64,000 nucleotides of DNA. Source: Plutella xylostella (lineage: Eukaryota; Arthropoda; Insecta; Lepidoptera; Plutellidae). This document shows positions 11,045 to 21,814 of the stretch, piece by piece; within the stretch, counting starts at the first letter, position 1, and each line of letters starts with the position of its first letter. The position numbers and the translations under genes were made by a program. The notes under the pieces were generated by a model. The model had not been told where the DNA came from. It did no database searches and was given only the letters and a program-made list of their open reading frames with translations. Location: the NCBI RefSeq assembly GCF_932276165.1, contig NC_064011.1, positions 3,861,501-3,925,500 of the forward strand. Direction: 5' to 3'.

Positions 11045-12625
11045 AATGTCAAATTTCATTCCAGTTAGGCTCAGGTTAGGAGCTTTTTTTGGAGTGATTC
11101 TTGTTATTTATTTACCTTGACACAGCTAATGTGATATGGAGAGCTCAGTCAACGCACAGGTGACGTAAAATTTGTTAAGACGAAAAAAAAATAACTAGCT
11201 ACCTAAGTATGTCCAAAGTATGCTCTGCAATACCAAATTGGCTGATTTTGACTTTGTTCATCACGTGTTTTTTACTAGGGAAAGTAGCTTTTTTCTAATT
11301 ACCTGCTATAGATACACGCTCCATCAGTAAGAAGGCGGGATCCATTATAGTAAATAAATAAATATCATTTATGGCCGATCGAGGGTTAATATTAGCACCC
11401 GATTCCGCGTTGTTCTATGGTGCCTTGATTTGTCTGGTACAGTGGGCTACAAAGAAACCTGACCATCTCTCAGTAGCAATGTCACTCTAAGAAAGGTGAG
11501 GTTTCTGTGTAGGCCACTCTACCAAAGGGTACTCAAGTAACTTACGCACTTGATGTTTGGATATAAATAAAATACACTCATTCAATGATTTGTGGCCGGT
11601 TTCATTGAATAGCTATACTTAAGTGGAACTCCCAAGTTGCTTATAAGGTACCTAATAAGAAATAAATAGCCCTATTGCTTTTTAACTAATATGTGGTTTT
11701 AAATAATCATATACCTATTTTCATTAATACCTATGTATATATGTATAGGTATATAGTGAGAATTTCAAAAAATGAATTCCAGTGTTTACTTGACTTTCTA
11801 GTTTTTCTCTGATTCTTTGTTCTGTACATAAGTAATAATAATATATTATGTATACCAATTCCGAACCTACTTTATACGACGGTTTGGTTTTACGTTCTAT
11901 GGTCTTTGGCAACCCTACGTAAAATTGCAATGGCATAAAAATACGACTAAAACCAAATAAAACATCCGGTCAGCACTGTTTTAATGCAATTCGGGTTACA
12001 CAGTCCCGATTCTTGGCACTGATCATAGGGGAATGGGAATTATGTCAGTGTTTTCTACGAAAATGTATTAAAGCAATAGTTTTATTCGTAAATGAGGTCA
12101 AAGGAATAAATTTAATGTACTGTACTGGTGAAATGGGTGCAGCAATGAAGAAATTCCTGTGAAAAAAGCACTAAATTACTCTTAAATGGAAACTGATTGT
12201 ATTATTTCAGAGATATTTCTTTTTACGTACTTACCTAAATGATTTAAAAAATTGGGGCCAATTGGGGTGTCGCCATTTTGTAAGTCGAACTTCGTCATTG
12301 CTCGTGCTCGTGAGTCGGTGAGTGTATATTTATCAGTGCACAACCACCTACCAGCATAGATCTACATCCAGTAATGAATTTCAGACGTGATCATTTCTCT
12401 TTTATCTTATGTGTCACCATCAAGAGTCTGCCATACATTTCTTAGAATAAGGTTACATCAAACATACGCGGCGACAATAACATTATAATAGGCGAATATT
12501 ATACTATATTTTTATCGTTATCATACGAGTATCAAGTTCAGAGTAAACAATAATAAAGTGGGCACTTCTAGGGCGGATGTTCCCAGCGAATGATGTCATT
12601 GGTGAAACGGCTGGATATAGAGTAC
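11045..12625. other. Unassigned non-coding stretch
   Basis: AT-rich with no gene and no element whose ends I could define. Confidence 0.4.
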
Positions 12626-12825
12626 TAGCTGTTCCCGCGCGCTTCGCTTCGCCTTAAATAGTTTTCCCGTGAGAATTCCGGAATAAAAATTAGCCTATGG
12701 TCTTTCCCAGGGTCTGGACCATATGTATACCAAATTTCATTCAAATCCGTTCAGTAGTTTTGGCGTGAAAGAGTAACAGACAGACAGACACAGTTACTTT
12801 CGCATTTATAATATTAGTTAGGATT
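12626..12825 (-). repeat. Dispersed ~205-bp repeat 'AACTAATATTATAAATGCG', copy 1
   Basis: Reads in minus orientation: starts CTAATATTATAAATGCGAAA, has a (GTCT)n microsatellite, TTACTCTTTCACGCCAAAAC, then CGGAATTCTCACGGGAAAAC and ends GGGAACAGCTAGTA. Four more copies lie at 17.8, 22.3, 29.9 and 59.1 kb. I know this as a very abundant lepidopteran repeat, usually treated as the 3' part of an RTE-type LINE; that class assignment is from memory. Confidence 0.7.
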
Positions 12826-12914
12826 AGTATTAGAGAATTTAGTGAACGCATCCATAAATTTTCTTCATAAGTGACTTACATAGGTGACTTACATTACAAT
12901 CCACGATATTTTAG

Positions 12915-13015
12915 GTAAAACGAACTAGATGGAGTGTCAGTGGAAACGAAATGTGTCGATAAATAACACCCCACTTCTACCACTTAGCTCTTATTTTGAA
13001 TTAGTTCGGTCAGTT
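12915..13015 (-). repeat. Fragment of the CTTAGATTAACAATATACG MITE family
   Basis: Minus-strand match to the end of the larger copies at 16.8-17.3 and 46.1-46.45 kb: CGAACTAGATGGAGTGTCAG, then TAACACCCCACTTCTA and CTCTTATTTTGAATTAGTTC. Only about 100 bp remain. Confidence 0.6.
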
Positions 13016-13104
13016 GAATTTGCCTCAAAAGTTAACACTACGAATACTACTCCAAACGTATCAGGTTTCAAAGCTAAAAGGCAGTTGAACATATTATAAA
13101 AATA

Positions 13105-13202
13105 TATATAGAAATTACTCTTAGTAATAAGGCCGCCAATTGTACCTACCATCTATGTTGTATATTTCCTCGTGTAATTTCTGTGTTTGTGTGCAATAAA
13201 GA

Positions 13203-13235
<33 letters not shown>

Positions 13236-13237
13236 AA
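13105..13237 (+). repeat. LINE 3' tail ending in (TATC)n
   Basis: Text TTACTCTTAGTAATAAGGCC, TTTCTGTGTTTGTGTGCAAT, AAAGAATTATC and then seven TATC units. The reverse complement of the same text occurs at 48606-48720, showing that it is a dispersed retroelement 3' end rather than a local microsatellite. Confidence 0.65.
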
Positions 13238-13797
13238 GTCATAAATGCCAAACTGAAGTTATAGCATAAATGGCTAGGACAAACTGGATCTTAACGAATA
13301 TGATAATACTAAGTAAGTATTTTTTTTTTTTTTTTTTTTTTAAAGATTTTATTATCACTCCACAGACTTTATGTCCGTGCCTTTTTGAGAGATCAATATA
13401 TTGTGAGAGTTTGGTTGTTTTTTGTCTTCATCTTTTAACTACTCACTACTCAATGTGGAAGCTTATAATATATATATTTTATCTTTTATATATATATATA
13501 AGTAAGTATTTAGGTATGTTTCTTTTAATAATAAATAATATAAAGCTTAGTAGGTCACGTAGTGAGGGTGCATCTGCATCTGCACATGACATAAATATGT
13601 ATCAGGGTATAATTTATCATTACGTCGTATTTTATATCCCCGATGGATGCACGATGTGTGAGTGGGTGTTATAAGTACTTAACAACCTTCAAAGCTATCA
13701 TAATTAACATCAATTAAAATAGCTGTTTAGGTCACTGGATCACATTAGGTATACTATGGACGTAATTTCGTATGTAGGAAACTAACACCCTAGATAC

Positions 13798-13892
13798 TAA
13801 CATGATAAGACTGTAAGTCCACCTGATTGTACATAATTACTTCTGTATTTTGTGCAATAAAAGAATAAATACCTGAATAAATAAATAAAATA
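13798..13892 (+). repeat. LINE 3' tail ending in (AATA)n
   Basis: TGTACATAATTACTTCTGTA, TTTTGTGCAATAAAAGAATA, then AATA repeats. A sister copy with the same TGTACATAAT…GTGCAATAAA layout lies at 57935-57999. The long poly-T frame just upstream (13270-13674) is not a gene. Confidence 0.55.
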
Positions 13893-15018
13893 AGACTACT
13901 TTTTATGACGAATTACTCAAGGGATTTTTAAGGCAAAGCAAAGCTCGCCTGCAGCATTTCGGTAAGTATAAGCAGTATTTTTACAATTCCAACATAGGTG
14001 AACAACAGTAAAGTATGACCTATCTATACCTAGTACCTAGACTCTAAACCTGGATTATGGATGCCCTATGGCGCGGCCTAGTTACCACACCTATGACGTC
14101 AGACGAAGACTAATGACATCAATCAACATCACCCTGTATATGGAGTGGCCATTGGTTTTTATTGACACCCTGTGGCGACGCAAATGTATAAAGTACCTAG
14201 CATAGTGCTGTAGGGAGTGGGGATTGGCCGAAAAGTTTCGGCTAAAATCAATCATCGGATCCCGGTACTGAGTGATGATTTAAACTTAAACATAGGTTTA
14301 AACTCACCTATTCGGAAATAATAAGAAGAGAAAAAGAATTGCTCAGTAAAGCACAGTATAACCTACTAAATACAATCAGTTTAATGTTAGTTTTGGTTTA
14401 GGTATTTCTGTCATCTGCATACATTATCTGTCAAAAGTTTCATGATGGTTTCCGTTATTGTTTGCGAGAATACAACTTTTGAAAAAACTATCAAACCTCT
14501 ACTAGACCCTCCGAATTAAAAAGTTACTTCGTACCTTAGGTAAAGTTAACCTGTATACTGCCCTATCGAGCAATGTCCGAAAATAGCAAGCCAATAAATA
14601 ATACAGACATCACTAGACCTAACCTTGTAGGTCACTTGGACCTAGATAAATAGTTTATCTAGTTCTATTCTAGTGTTGAAACACGATGCTCAGCTTAATT
14701 GAGATAGTGCTCACAGTAATCTAGTATTTTATGGAAGGTCATAGACAAATAATATAAGTATGCTATTGTTTTTAATATCATGTTGTTTGCTTGTAAAACT
14801 TATAAGTACTTATTGATTTATTTGAGGCTTCTCGAATATATCTGGTTCAGCGCATTTCGTTGGCGATACAGCGCGGTAATGCGGCTGGCTTGATGGGCAC
14901 TTTCGAGCCAGGAACGATACGAGGCGGCATCTTTGACTAGTTAGACTAAGTTTGAGGCGAATACTTTGAATTTGTAAAATTTTATCTTTTAGTTCAGTTT
15001 TCATTATTTTATATTTAC
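13893..15018. other. Non-coding stretch with one dispersed repeat
   Basis: Positions 14399-14515 (GTCATCTGCATACATTATCT, …, AAAACTATCAAACCTCTACT) match the reverse complement of 27795-27935 and a short piece at 45001-45042, defining a small dispersed family. The remainder is unassigned. Confidence 0.5.
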
Positions 15019-15028
15019 AATTAGGTTA

Positions 15029-15297
15029 GGTTAGACGACCGAATGGCGTAGTGGTTAGTGACCCTGACTACTGAGCCGATGGTCCCGGGTTCGATTCCCG
15101 GCTGGGGCAGATATTTGTTTAAACACAGATATTTGTTCTCAGGTCTTGGATGTGCCCGTAAAATGGCAATAGGCCCGCCCCCTATTACATTGGGACTAAC
15201 ATAACACTCTGGCGAAAAGTGGGTGCAGCGATGCACCTCTGCCTACCCCGCAAGGGAGTACATTAGTACAAGGCGTGAGTGCGTGTTTTTTTTTTTT
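15029..15297 (+). mobile_element. tRNA-headed SINE, type A, complete
   Basis: Head: CCGAATGGCGTAGTGGTTAG (A-box region), then GGTTCGATTCCCGGCTGGGG (B box). Body: TGTGCCCGTAAAATGGC, CCCCCTATTACATTGGGAC, GGCGAAAAGTGGGTGCAGC. It ends AAGGCGTGAGTGCG plus poly-T. A 10-bp target duplication AATTAGGTTA flanks it at 15019-15028 and 15298-15307. It is not a tRNA gene: the head cannot close an acceptor stem and it continues into the SINE body. Confidence 0.9.
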
Positions 15298-15891
15298 AAT
15301 TAGGTTATGCTTCATTAGTTAAATGTTAATTTATATTATAACCTTGAATAAATGATTACTTATAGTATTATGATGATAATTAGTCTGAAATACATTTGAC
15401 TTCAATTTCAAAAATCAGTATGTAATATTAATATCTTTAATCTTGTTTTTTATGTATTAATTCTTACCTATAATTCAATAAATAACCTACGTTGATTCTC
15501 GTTTCCTAAATAGGTTCCAACTCAGCATAATGCTATAGGTATATACGTAGCTAGACGTACCAAACCAAAGCGCTTGAAATATAATAGCCGATGCACACGA
15601 ATCTATCAGGAAATTAAAAACCATAAATACTTCCATTCTGAAAACATCAGACGCGCTCGTAAACGCTGACCTGAAATTAACCTAATTCTCATTAAAGAAA
15701 CCGTGTCAGTGTTTCCACTATCCGGTAATGAAAACGTTAATAAAAATCCGTAAATGTCCTAGCGATTTGTATTCATTTGCATTTACGGGGGCGGTCGTAA
15801 CTATCGCATAAAGTTTAATCATATTTGGCACTATTGGTCATAGTCACTTACAGGCAATGAAAAAGTTCAAATGATAATAACACCAAATCAG

Positions 15892-16150
15892 AGACGGTCG
15901 AATGGCGTAGTGGTTAGTGGCCCTGACTGCTATGCCGAAGGTCCCGGGTTCGATTCCCGGCTGGGGCAGATATTTGTTTAAAGACAGATATTTGTACTCG
16001 GGTCTTGGGTGTTGATATTTATATTTAGTATCTATCTATCTATGTATTCGTGTAGATATATCAGCTGTCCGACACCCATAACACAGGTTCTGCCTAGCTT
16101 GGGGTCGGATGGCCGTGTGTGAGATGTCCCCACATATTATTATTATTATT
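15892..16150 (+). mobile_element. tRNA-headed SINE, type B, complete
   Basis: Same tRNA-like head as type A, but the body diverges after 'GGTCTTGGGTGTTGATATTT': it carries ATATATCAGCTGTCCGACAC and GGGGTCGGATGGCCGTGTGT, and ends CCCCACATATTATT with an ATT tail. A possible 6-bp duplication AAATCA flanks it. Types A and B share the first ~120 bp, so one head has been combined with two different 3' bodies. Confidence 0.85.
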
Positions 16151-16272
16151 AAAATCACTCTTAAACGGAAAAGGCTAGCTTAATGACCCCGCCTCCGGGC
16201 CCTATGCAATAATGAATTAAATTTAACAGCGCATCAGAATATAACCTAGGTACCAACTAAAAACATAGTAAG

Positions 16273-16482
16273 TATACAGGATGTTGCAAAATTGGTATAC
16301 TAAGCCGAAACCTACATGTGCAGCATTAATTTTCCATAGAAACTTTGTTGGTCACGTGACTTTTTACTATGGTTTTTTTTTTTCGCGAATTTTCAAATTC
16401 TGATTTCAGTTTCAGGCTTAGATATACCATGCTGCACATGTAGGTTTCGGCTTAATATACCCTTTTTGCAACACCCTGTATA
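16273..16482. mobile_element. Foldback MITE 'TATACAGGGTGTTGCAAAA', copy 1
   Basis: 210-bp element that reads almost the same on both strands: the left arm TATACAGGATGTTGCAAAAT, AAGCCGAAACCTACATGTGC pairs with the right arm GCACATGTAGGTTTCGGCTT, TTTTTGCAACACCCTGTATA. The centre holds GGTCACGTGACTTTTTACTA and a T-run before CGCGAATTTTCAAATTC. At least six related copies lie in the window. No coding capacity, so it must be moved by a transposase supplied elsewhere. Confidence 0.8.
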
Positions 16483-16766
16483 GTGTTCAAATGTTTTATT
16501 ATTATGTATTTAAAATTACGGTTATTTGGTATTGGCATTTTGTAAGTGAACTTTGTCATTTCTCGTGAGTGTACAATTTGAAACATCTGTCGTTACTTGA
16601 CATGACATCATTCCTTTGCCCAATCTTCCGTCACCGAGGTTGCCCTGGGTAAATCTGCCCTGGACAAGTGTAAATTTACCCACGTCCAGCAAAATTTGAC
16701 CTAGTTTGTATAGGGCCAGAGCCTAAATCATGTTGACTCAAGGGCTATTACTAGTTCGAACTCCAT

Positions 16767-17292
16767 CTTGATACGCTTAGATTAACAATATGCGAATAAG
16801 ATAGTATCGTGTCACATACAAAAACAATAAAAAAATCTGACCGCATTATGATGTTTACTGCTAAACCGTTTTTAAGGTCAAGCTAATGACAACCATTGTA
16901 CCAATGAATAAAGACGCCAATATTCTAACCGACGGCCGAATGGCGTAGTGGTTAGTGACCCTGACTACTGAGCCGAAGGTCCCGGGTTCGATTCCCGGCT
17001 GGGGCAGATATTTGTTTAAACACAAATATTTGTTCTCGGGTCTTGGATGTGCCCGTATAATGGCAATAGGCTCGCCCCCTATTACATTGGGACTAAACAT
17101 AACACTGGCGAAAAGTGGGTGCAGCAATGCACCTCTGCCTACCCCGCAAGGGAGTACATTAGTACAAGGCGTGAGTGTGTGTGCTAACCGAACTAATTCA
17201 AAATAAGAGGTCAGTGTTAGAAGTAAGGTGTTATTTTTCGAGACTTTTCTTTTGCACTGACACTCCATCTGGTTCGTATATTGTTAATACGC
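16767..17292 (+). mobile_element. TIR element (CTTAGATTAACAATATACG family) split by a SINE
   Basis: The left end CGCTTAGATTAACAATATGC and the right end GTATATTGTTAATACGC are inverted copies. Internal landmarks are TGACAACCATTGTACCAATG and AACTAATTCAAAATAAGAGG. A type A SINE (16933-17183) interrupts it; removing the SINE and one copy of its 8-bp duplication restores the layout seen at 46.1 and 60.7 kb. Confidence 0.7.
16933..17183 (+). mobile_element. tRNA-headed SINE, type A, inserted in a TIR element
   Basis: Complete type A copy with head GGCCGAATGGCGTAGTGGTT and tail AAGGCGTGAGTGTGTGTG. It is flanked by an exact 8-bp duplication CTAACCGA at 16925-16932 and 17184-17191. It encodes the well-known spurious translation of this SINE (…PGIEPGT…) on the minus strand, which is not a protein. 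Confidence 0.92.
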
Positions 17293-17420
17293 TAAAAAAC
17301 CTTGGAATGGTGTCAATTTAATTCAATTAGAGGTTTATGGTCTTGCATACATTATGGAAGATTACATTACGTGTAAACGAAGCTTATCTGGAGTTTTAAT
17401 AACTCTATCCTATTCTATTG

Positions 17421-17488
17421 CCTCTCTGGTAGTGGGGACGGATGGCCGTGTGTGAGATGTCCCCACATTTTCTTATCATTATTATTTC
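17421..17488 (+). repeat. SINE type B tail fragment
   Basis: ACGGATGGCCGTGTGTGAGA, TGTCCCCACATTTTC and an ATT-rich end match the last 60 bp of the type B SINEs. The head is missing. Confidence 0.65.
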
Positions 17489-17771
17489 TACCTAAAATCG
17501 TCGAATAACGAATTACCTGGGTTACAGTTAACTTTCTATAATTTATGTTATGATTCAAGTTCCTATTTCAATTTTTACTTTGACCTCAAAACGAATAGAA
17601 CATGTTTTTTTCTAAGACCTCCCGTCACGATGGATGGAATATTTAATAAGTTAATTTCAGGCCTGTTACTTGTTAAATAAAAAAGTAAGATATGATTACC
17701 ACATGTTATGTTATTGTTTTGTAATTGGTGGGCGTTTACGTATAATGTAATATGATATTGGTTTAATTAAA

Positions 17772-17982
17772 TCCTAACTAATATTATAAATGCGAAAGTA
17801 ACTGTGTCTGTCTGTCTGTCTGTCTGTCTGTTACTCTTTCACGCAAAAACTACTGAACGGATTTGAATGAAATTTGGTACACATACGGTCTAGACCCTGG
17901 GAAAGAACATAGGCTCCTTTTTATCCCGGAATTCCCACGGGAAAACTTTTTAAGGCGAAGCGAAGCGCGCGGGAACAGCTAG
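17772..17982 (+). repeat. Dispersed ~205-bp repeat, copy 2
   Basis: Starts CCTAACTAATATTATAAATG, carries six GTCT units, TTACTCTTTCACGCAAAAAC, CCCGGAATTCCCACGGGAAA and ends GCGCGCGGGAACAGCTAGTA. Full length, in plus orientation. Confidence 0.75.
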
Positions 17983-18244
17983 TACGTCCATAGTTATGAA
18001 CTTAGTGAGTACATTGATTTCGTTTTTAAACAGAGGATTACAGGTGAATGTTAAATTTAGCACCGTAAATTTTACAAAAGAGCTTAATATTGACACCGGG
18101 GCCTATGAATTGAATAATAAAAAATATTTTTCGTAAAAAACCTTAACATTGTAGATAGATAGATAAGTTAAACGAACGAATAAGATATTCTTTAGTACCT
18201 ACTAAATACTTACATATTTGATAAAAAATATATTTTCACTCATT

Positions 18245-18350
18245 GGTTGTCGGGAAGAGATTGCTGTAAGCGATAAGACCGACATTTGTACCTATGTGTT
18301 TTATGTATAAGTTCTGTAAACTATATCTTTGTTTCTTGTTTGTGTAGAAA
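18245..18350 (+). repeat. LINE 3' tail fragment
   Basis: AGAGATTGCTGTAAGCGATA, AGACCGACATTTGTACC is the plus-strand counterpart of the tail at 8588-8760. No coding sequence remains upstream. Confidence 0.5.
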
Positions 18351-18695
18351 AAAAGATTATAAATATCTAGGTATCTATCGTTACCGGTCAGGAAAGAATT
18401 TCAAGATCTCTTCAGTAGATGATGAAAAGATTTAATTTACCTGAAACAAAAACAAATCTTGTATTAGTTAAAATATCTATAATTATAGTGAATCATTAAC
18501 AGAGTACTTTTGTACTGAGTAGCAAATTTAACAACAAAATCTACTCCAAAAAACAGAGTGTAAGAACAGTTGCCCGAGCACAGGATTCGAAACCTCCGTT
18601 TACGTTGCGTATTGGTTGCGTATCGTCAAATGTCATTGTCAAAATGTAAGGCAAATTTGTTAGTTCCAAAAGTGGCATTTGTTTTTTCTATGTTA

Positions 18696-18811
18696 GGTGG
18701 AATTTCACCAAACGCTAAACGTATTTAGTAGCCTGTCATACGTCTGTCAGTTAGTACAAAATGTATTTAAAATTTGATTTAAATACGTTTAGCATTCGGT
18801 AAAAGCGACCC
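18696..18811. mobile_element. Small TIR element, TTA-flanked on the left
   Basis: Left end GGTGGAATTTCACCAAACGC, TAAACGTATTTA pairs with the right end AAATACGTTTAGCATTCGGT, AAAAGCGACCC. TTA precedes it. A second end of the same family, TTTAGCGTTTGGTGAAATTC, CACC followed by TTA, lies at 31252-31272. TTA borders point to PIF/Harbinger. Confidence 0.6.
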
Positions 18812-19312
18812 TTCGTGTAGATTCGAAAATAGTATCGAATCCTATGCTCGCGCTGAGGAGAATGAAGTGACATTTTTGTATGGAAGGTGTATCCATAATG
18901 TAAACAGTTGAGATAATAATATATTATGCAACTTTCAAAGTTTACTTAGGGTGGCTGTTACGAACTTCTATTTAAATACTACATAAATTCATTTAGCTAA
19001 TTGCGTTTAATGCACTAAACAATTTTATCCTAAACATGTTTAGCTTCATAATTCACCATGGTATTTCGATTACTATTTAGTTAAATGCGTTTAGCATCCT
19101 GCGATTTGTTATTTACGTTCAGTTCCACATCTTTTTAATGAGAGACTTCATATTTTTTATTGAACATTCGAAACGACTCAGCGTAAAACGGAGTCAATCT
19201 ATCAATTTCAAACATAGACAAAATAACACTATTTATTTCAAAACAAAACTTATTTCGGCTTTCACCGCGTGGTGGTGTTTGTATTTATTTGTTGTTGTGA
19301 TTTCAAAGTAAA

Positions 19313-19477
19313 ATGAATAGTCAAGCAACTTCTTCTCGTGTTCGTGCCCCTAGTTTTACAAGGGAAGAACAAGATTTATTGTGCAATGTATTGGAACCAT
19401 ACTTGCACATTATAGAGAGCAAAAAAACGTTGTTCCTGAATGGTATCAGGAGATTTAATGTATTTTTTATACAATAA
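19313..19477 (+). pseudogene. Harbinger Myb/SANT-like protein, truncated
   Basis: 54-codon frame starting at an ATG. After a Ser-rich start it reads FTREEQDLLCNVLEPYLHII, then ESKKT, the first helix and turn of the Myb/MADF-like DNA-binding protein that accompanies Harbinger transposases (pattern FTxEExxLLxxLxxxYxxIIExKKT from family knowledge). After ESKKT the text no longer fits the domain and the frame stops. In active elements this protein helps the transposase reach the nucleus and bind the ends. Confidence 0.75.
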
Positions 19478-19939
19478 TGCTATTGCATGAGTACCTAACT
19501 CTATGAATGATTCTGCAAGCTGCTGTTAGTTCTTCCACACCTATCACATCTCCACAAGCAATTAACTGACTGCCAGTTGCATAATATCGGAGTGTGCATA
19601 ACAACTGGTTCATTGGAGTAACTGCATTATTTCTGTAACAATAATTATAGGTACTTACTTATAAATAAAAGTATAAGATAATGATGTAGTCAGATAACTT
19701 TATTATTTCAATACCTTAGCTACTTACCTGGTGGAAATAAATTCAAGATGTTGTTGAATTTCTTGTAGTAGAAGCGATACAGTTTGTTTTGTCAAACGAA
19801 ATCTCCTAACAAATGTTTTATCCGGTAGTGTCCCAAATAAGTTAGTTCTTTCTGCAATATAGCGTAATGAGCGAGGTCTATTCATAAAGAGAAGTAATTC
19901 TTCATCATCGTCATCAAACAAAATATCCCACAAATACAT
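19467..19939 (-). pseudogene. Harbinger transposase, amino-terminal part in two exons
   Basis: Exon 1 (19728-19939) starts at ATG with MYLWDILFDDDDEELLLFMN and reaches FRLTKQTVSLLLQEIQQHLE. It ends at a GTAAGT donor. Exon 2 (19467-19632) follows a TTGTTACAG acceptor and restores the frame with an Arg codon: NNAVTPMNQLLCTLRYYATG, SQLIACGDVIGVEEL, IIHRV. This is the helix-turn-helix region that precedes the DDE domain in HARBI1-like transposases. The frame runs into a stop nine codons after IIHRV, at the deletion junction. The DDE catalytic domain is absent. Confidence 0.85.
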
Positions 19940-20261
19940 TATTTATTAGATAACCTCAACATAACCTCTGAACAATGATCTCTGAATCTCTCACAGACAA
20001 CAACTAGACATCACTGAGGAAAAATGCTAGAAATGGAAAAGTTCTCTTGACAGCCGGTCGGTCAGCTGGTCGCCGCGACTGACGCCATGACAGTAGATAA
20101 ATGTGTTTAGTAAAGTTAAATAGCCATTTGACCGCATTTAGGTTTAACAGATTACTAATCATATTTAAGTCGTGGTAAAAGATGTTTTACGAAATTTAAT
20201 TCCAAATTGTGTTTAAATAAAAAGTTAAATACATTTATCACTTTTATAAAAGCCACCCTTA

Positions 20262-21110
20262 TAGATGAATTAATTAATCAAAAAAAACCAAAGGCGAAAC
20301 AAAGCTCGCAAACCCAATCTTGCATGTAAAAGAACAATACAAAACCGCAAGGACACTAACTATATTTTTCCAATACTAATACTGTGCTTGATAATAAATA
20401 TTTTAATTTAAATAATTGACCACAATACACATTTTATTAACCACACTGGGTTTCGGTTAGATCATCGGAAGGAATCATTTCTATATATTGTGTTTGTATC
20501 ATCATAAATCAGTCATTATTAAATCAATTAATGACTAAATTTGACTAAAAGTTGACTAGTAGAAAATTATTTAAACAGTAAACCTACCTTATTATGTATG
20601 TAATTTTTTTTTCCTTCTTTGACGGCTATTTACTGACGTGTGTACTGATGATGGTAAAATAAAATGACAGACGAACAACAAATTGATCCTATAGGGTTCC
20701 TTTTTTACCTATAAAGGTATGGAACCTTAAAAACATAAAGATACTATATCGTTATTAAAATTAACGTAGTACAAAATGCTTGAAAGTTAACGTTATACCT
20801 ACCAACTATAAACACTCATACAATCATCTTTATTTAACGTCTACCTAAAACCTTGGCTTATAACTTATAAGTTTTCTAGAACTGTTTTCCTTCACACATT
20901 CTATGAAGCAAGTAAGTATGTAATATTATTAAGTCATCCATGAATGGTTTGTGATGTCATACTCGAGCGTACAAACCTAACACTATAGTACAAACATAAG
21001 CAATAAAGATGTAGTTATGATGGCTTAGAGTCCGGCAATGCTAACTTTGTAACATTAAACAAACGAATATATAAGGGCTCCATTTATTCTTTGTAGTTTC
21101 TGATACAGAT
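20262..21110. other. Non-coding stretch with a short repeat remnant
   Basis: Positions 20680-20735 carry ATAGGGTTCCTTTTTTACCT and GGTATGGAACCTTAAAAA, a decayed form of a short inverted motif (AGGGTTCC…GGAACCCT) common in insect genomes. Otherwise nothing recognised. Confidence 0.45.
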
Positions 21111-21124
21111 GTGGTACGTCTATT

Positions 21125-21416
21125 CTATTCTCTATGGGGGCGGGTGTAAGTACCTGCACCTGGCTCTCTCGAATGGGACCTTTGAGCATATCCCCAGGTC
21201 TAAGCTACTACGCTTGGACCATTTCCCACCACGCTGGTCCACTGTCAGCAGGTGGGTTCACATAATCTAGCTTTGCAAAATATAGGTAAATTTATGCAGG
21301 TTTCCTCACGATATTCTCCTTTACCGAAAGAGCGATGGTAAACATTCAATTACAAAGAACTCATCGGTACATGTCAGCGCCGGGATTCGAACCCGCATCT
21401 GACTTACCACCGCTCC
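21125..21416 (-). mobile_element. tRNA-headed SINE, type D
   Basis: Minus-strand copy of the family represented by 43974-44309. The head is ACGGAGCGGTGGTAAGTCAG, then GCGGGTTCGAATCCCGGCGC; the body has ATCGTGAGGAAACCTGCAT and AGCGTGGTGGGAAATGG; the end is GAGAGAGCCAGGTGCAGGTA plus an AGAATAG tail. Flanks match over 14 bp with one mismatch (GTGGTACGTCTATT / GTGGTACATCTATT), a slightly aged target duplication at 21111-21124 and 21417-21430. Confidence 0.85.
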
Positions 21417-21814
21417 GTGGTACATCTATTTATTTTTCATTCATTTAGGGCTATCAGTTAAAGAGAAAAATTATCTCCCTCGTATAGCCTGATGCACAGT
21501 TACCGTTGTTGGATTATACATACGCAATAAAAATGGAGTTAGGATGGCTTAGTATTTATTATTATCAACTTGTGTGGTTCTTTTCGTATGACGTTGGATT
21601 ATGATGAGAAAGGGTATGAGATGATATGGAAGTACACAGAAAGATGTACGTGTATAAAGAGAATAATCCATATGGATAGATGTTAAAGTTTGTTATTATT
21701 TCATAATCAAAAGTATGAACGAATTTTCTTGTCGTTTTTTGTTCATGAATCTGACACCCTTTACTTTTTATGACGGTATTCCTAGTTTAGCCTTTTTCTT
21801 ACCTAGTTTGTTAT

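Larger units (their letters stand above)
18949..20258 (+). mobile_element. PIF/Harbinger transposon, internally deleted
   Basis: 1310-bp element with inverted ends GGGTGGCTGTTA / TAAAAGCCACCC, bordered by TTA on both sides (18946-18948 and 20259-20261), the 3-bp TWA duplication expected of PIF/Harbinger elements. Inside are the starts of the two genes typical of the group, facing each other: a Myb-like protein on the plus strand (19313-19477) and a transposase on the minus strand (19467-19939). Both stop where they meet at about 19.47-19.49 kb, so a single deletion removed the second half of each. It cannot make an active transposase. Confidence 0.9.

Noticed and set aside
13270..13674. 134-codon frame
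   Set aside because: Built from a poly-T run and TA repeats, with no motif; typical of chance frames in AT-rich sequence.
15036..15110. tRNA-like sequences with A and B boxes (also at 10.3, 15.9, 16.9, 21.8, 25.0, 37.7, 44.0, 47.0 and 60.0 kb) as tRNA genes
   Set aside because: Each continues into a conserved SINE body, most have target duplications, and the tRNA outline does not close an acceptor stem.
16861..17268. Open frames of 65-135 codons containing NKYLPQPGIEPGT-type text (also near 15.1, 25.0 and 47.1 kb)
   Set aside because: They are translations of the tRNA-headed SINEs on the strand opposite or parallel to the element; SINEs have no coding function.
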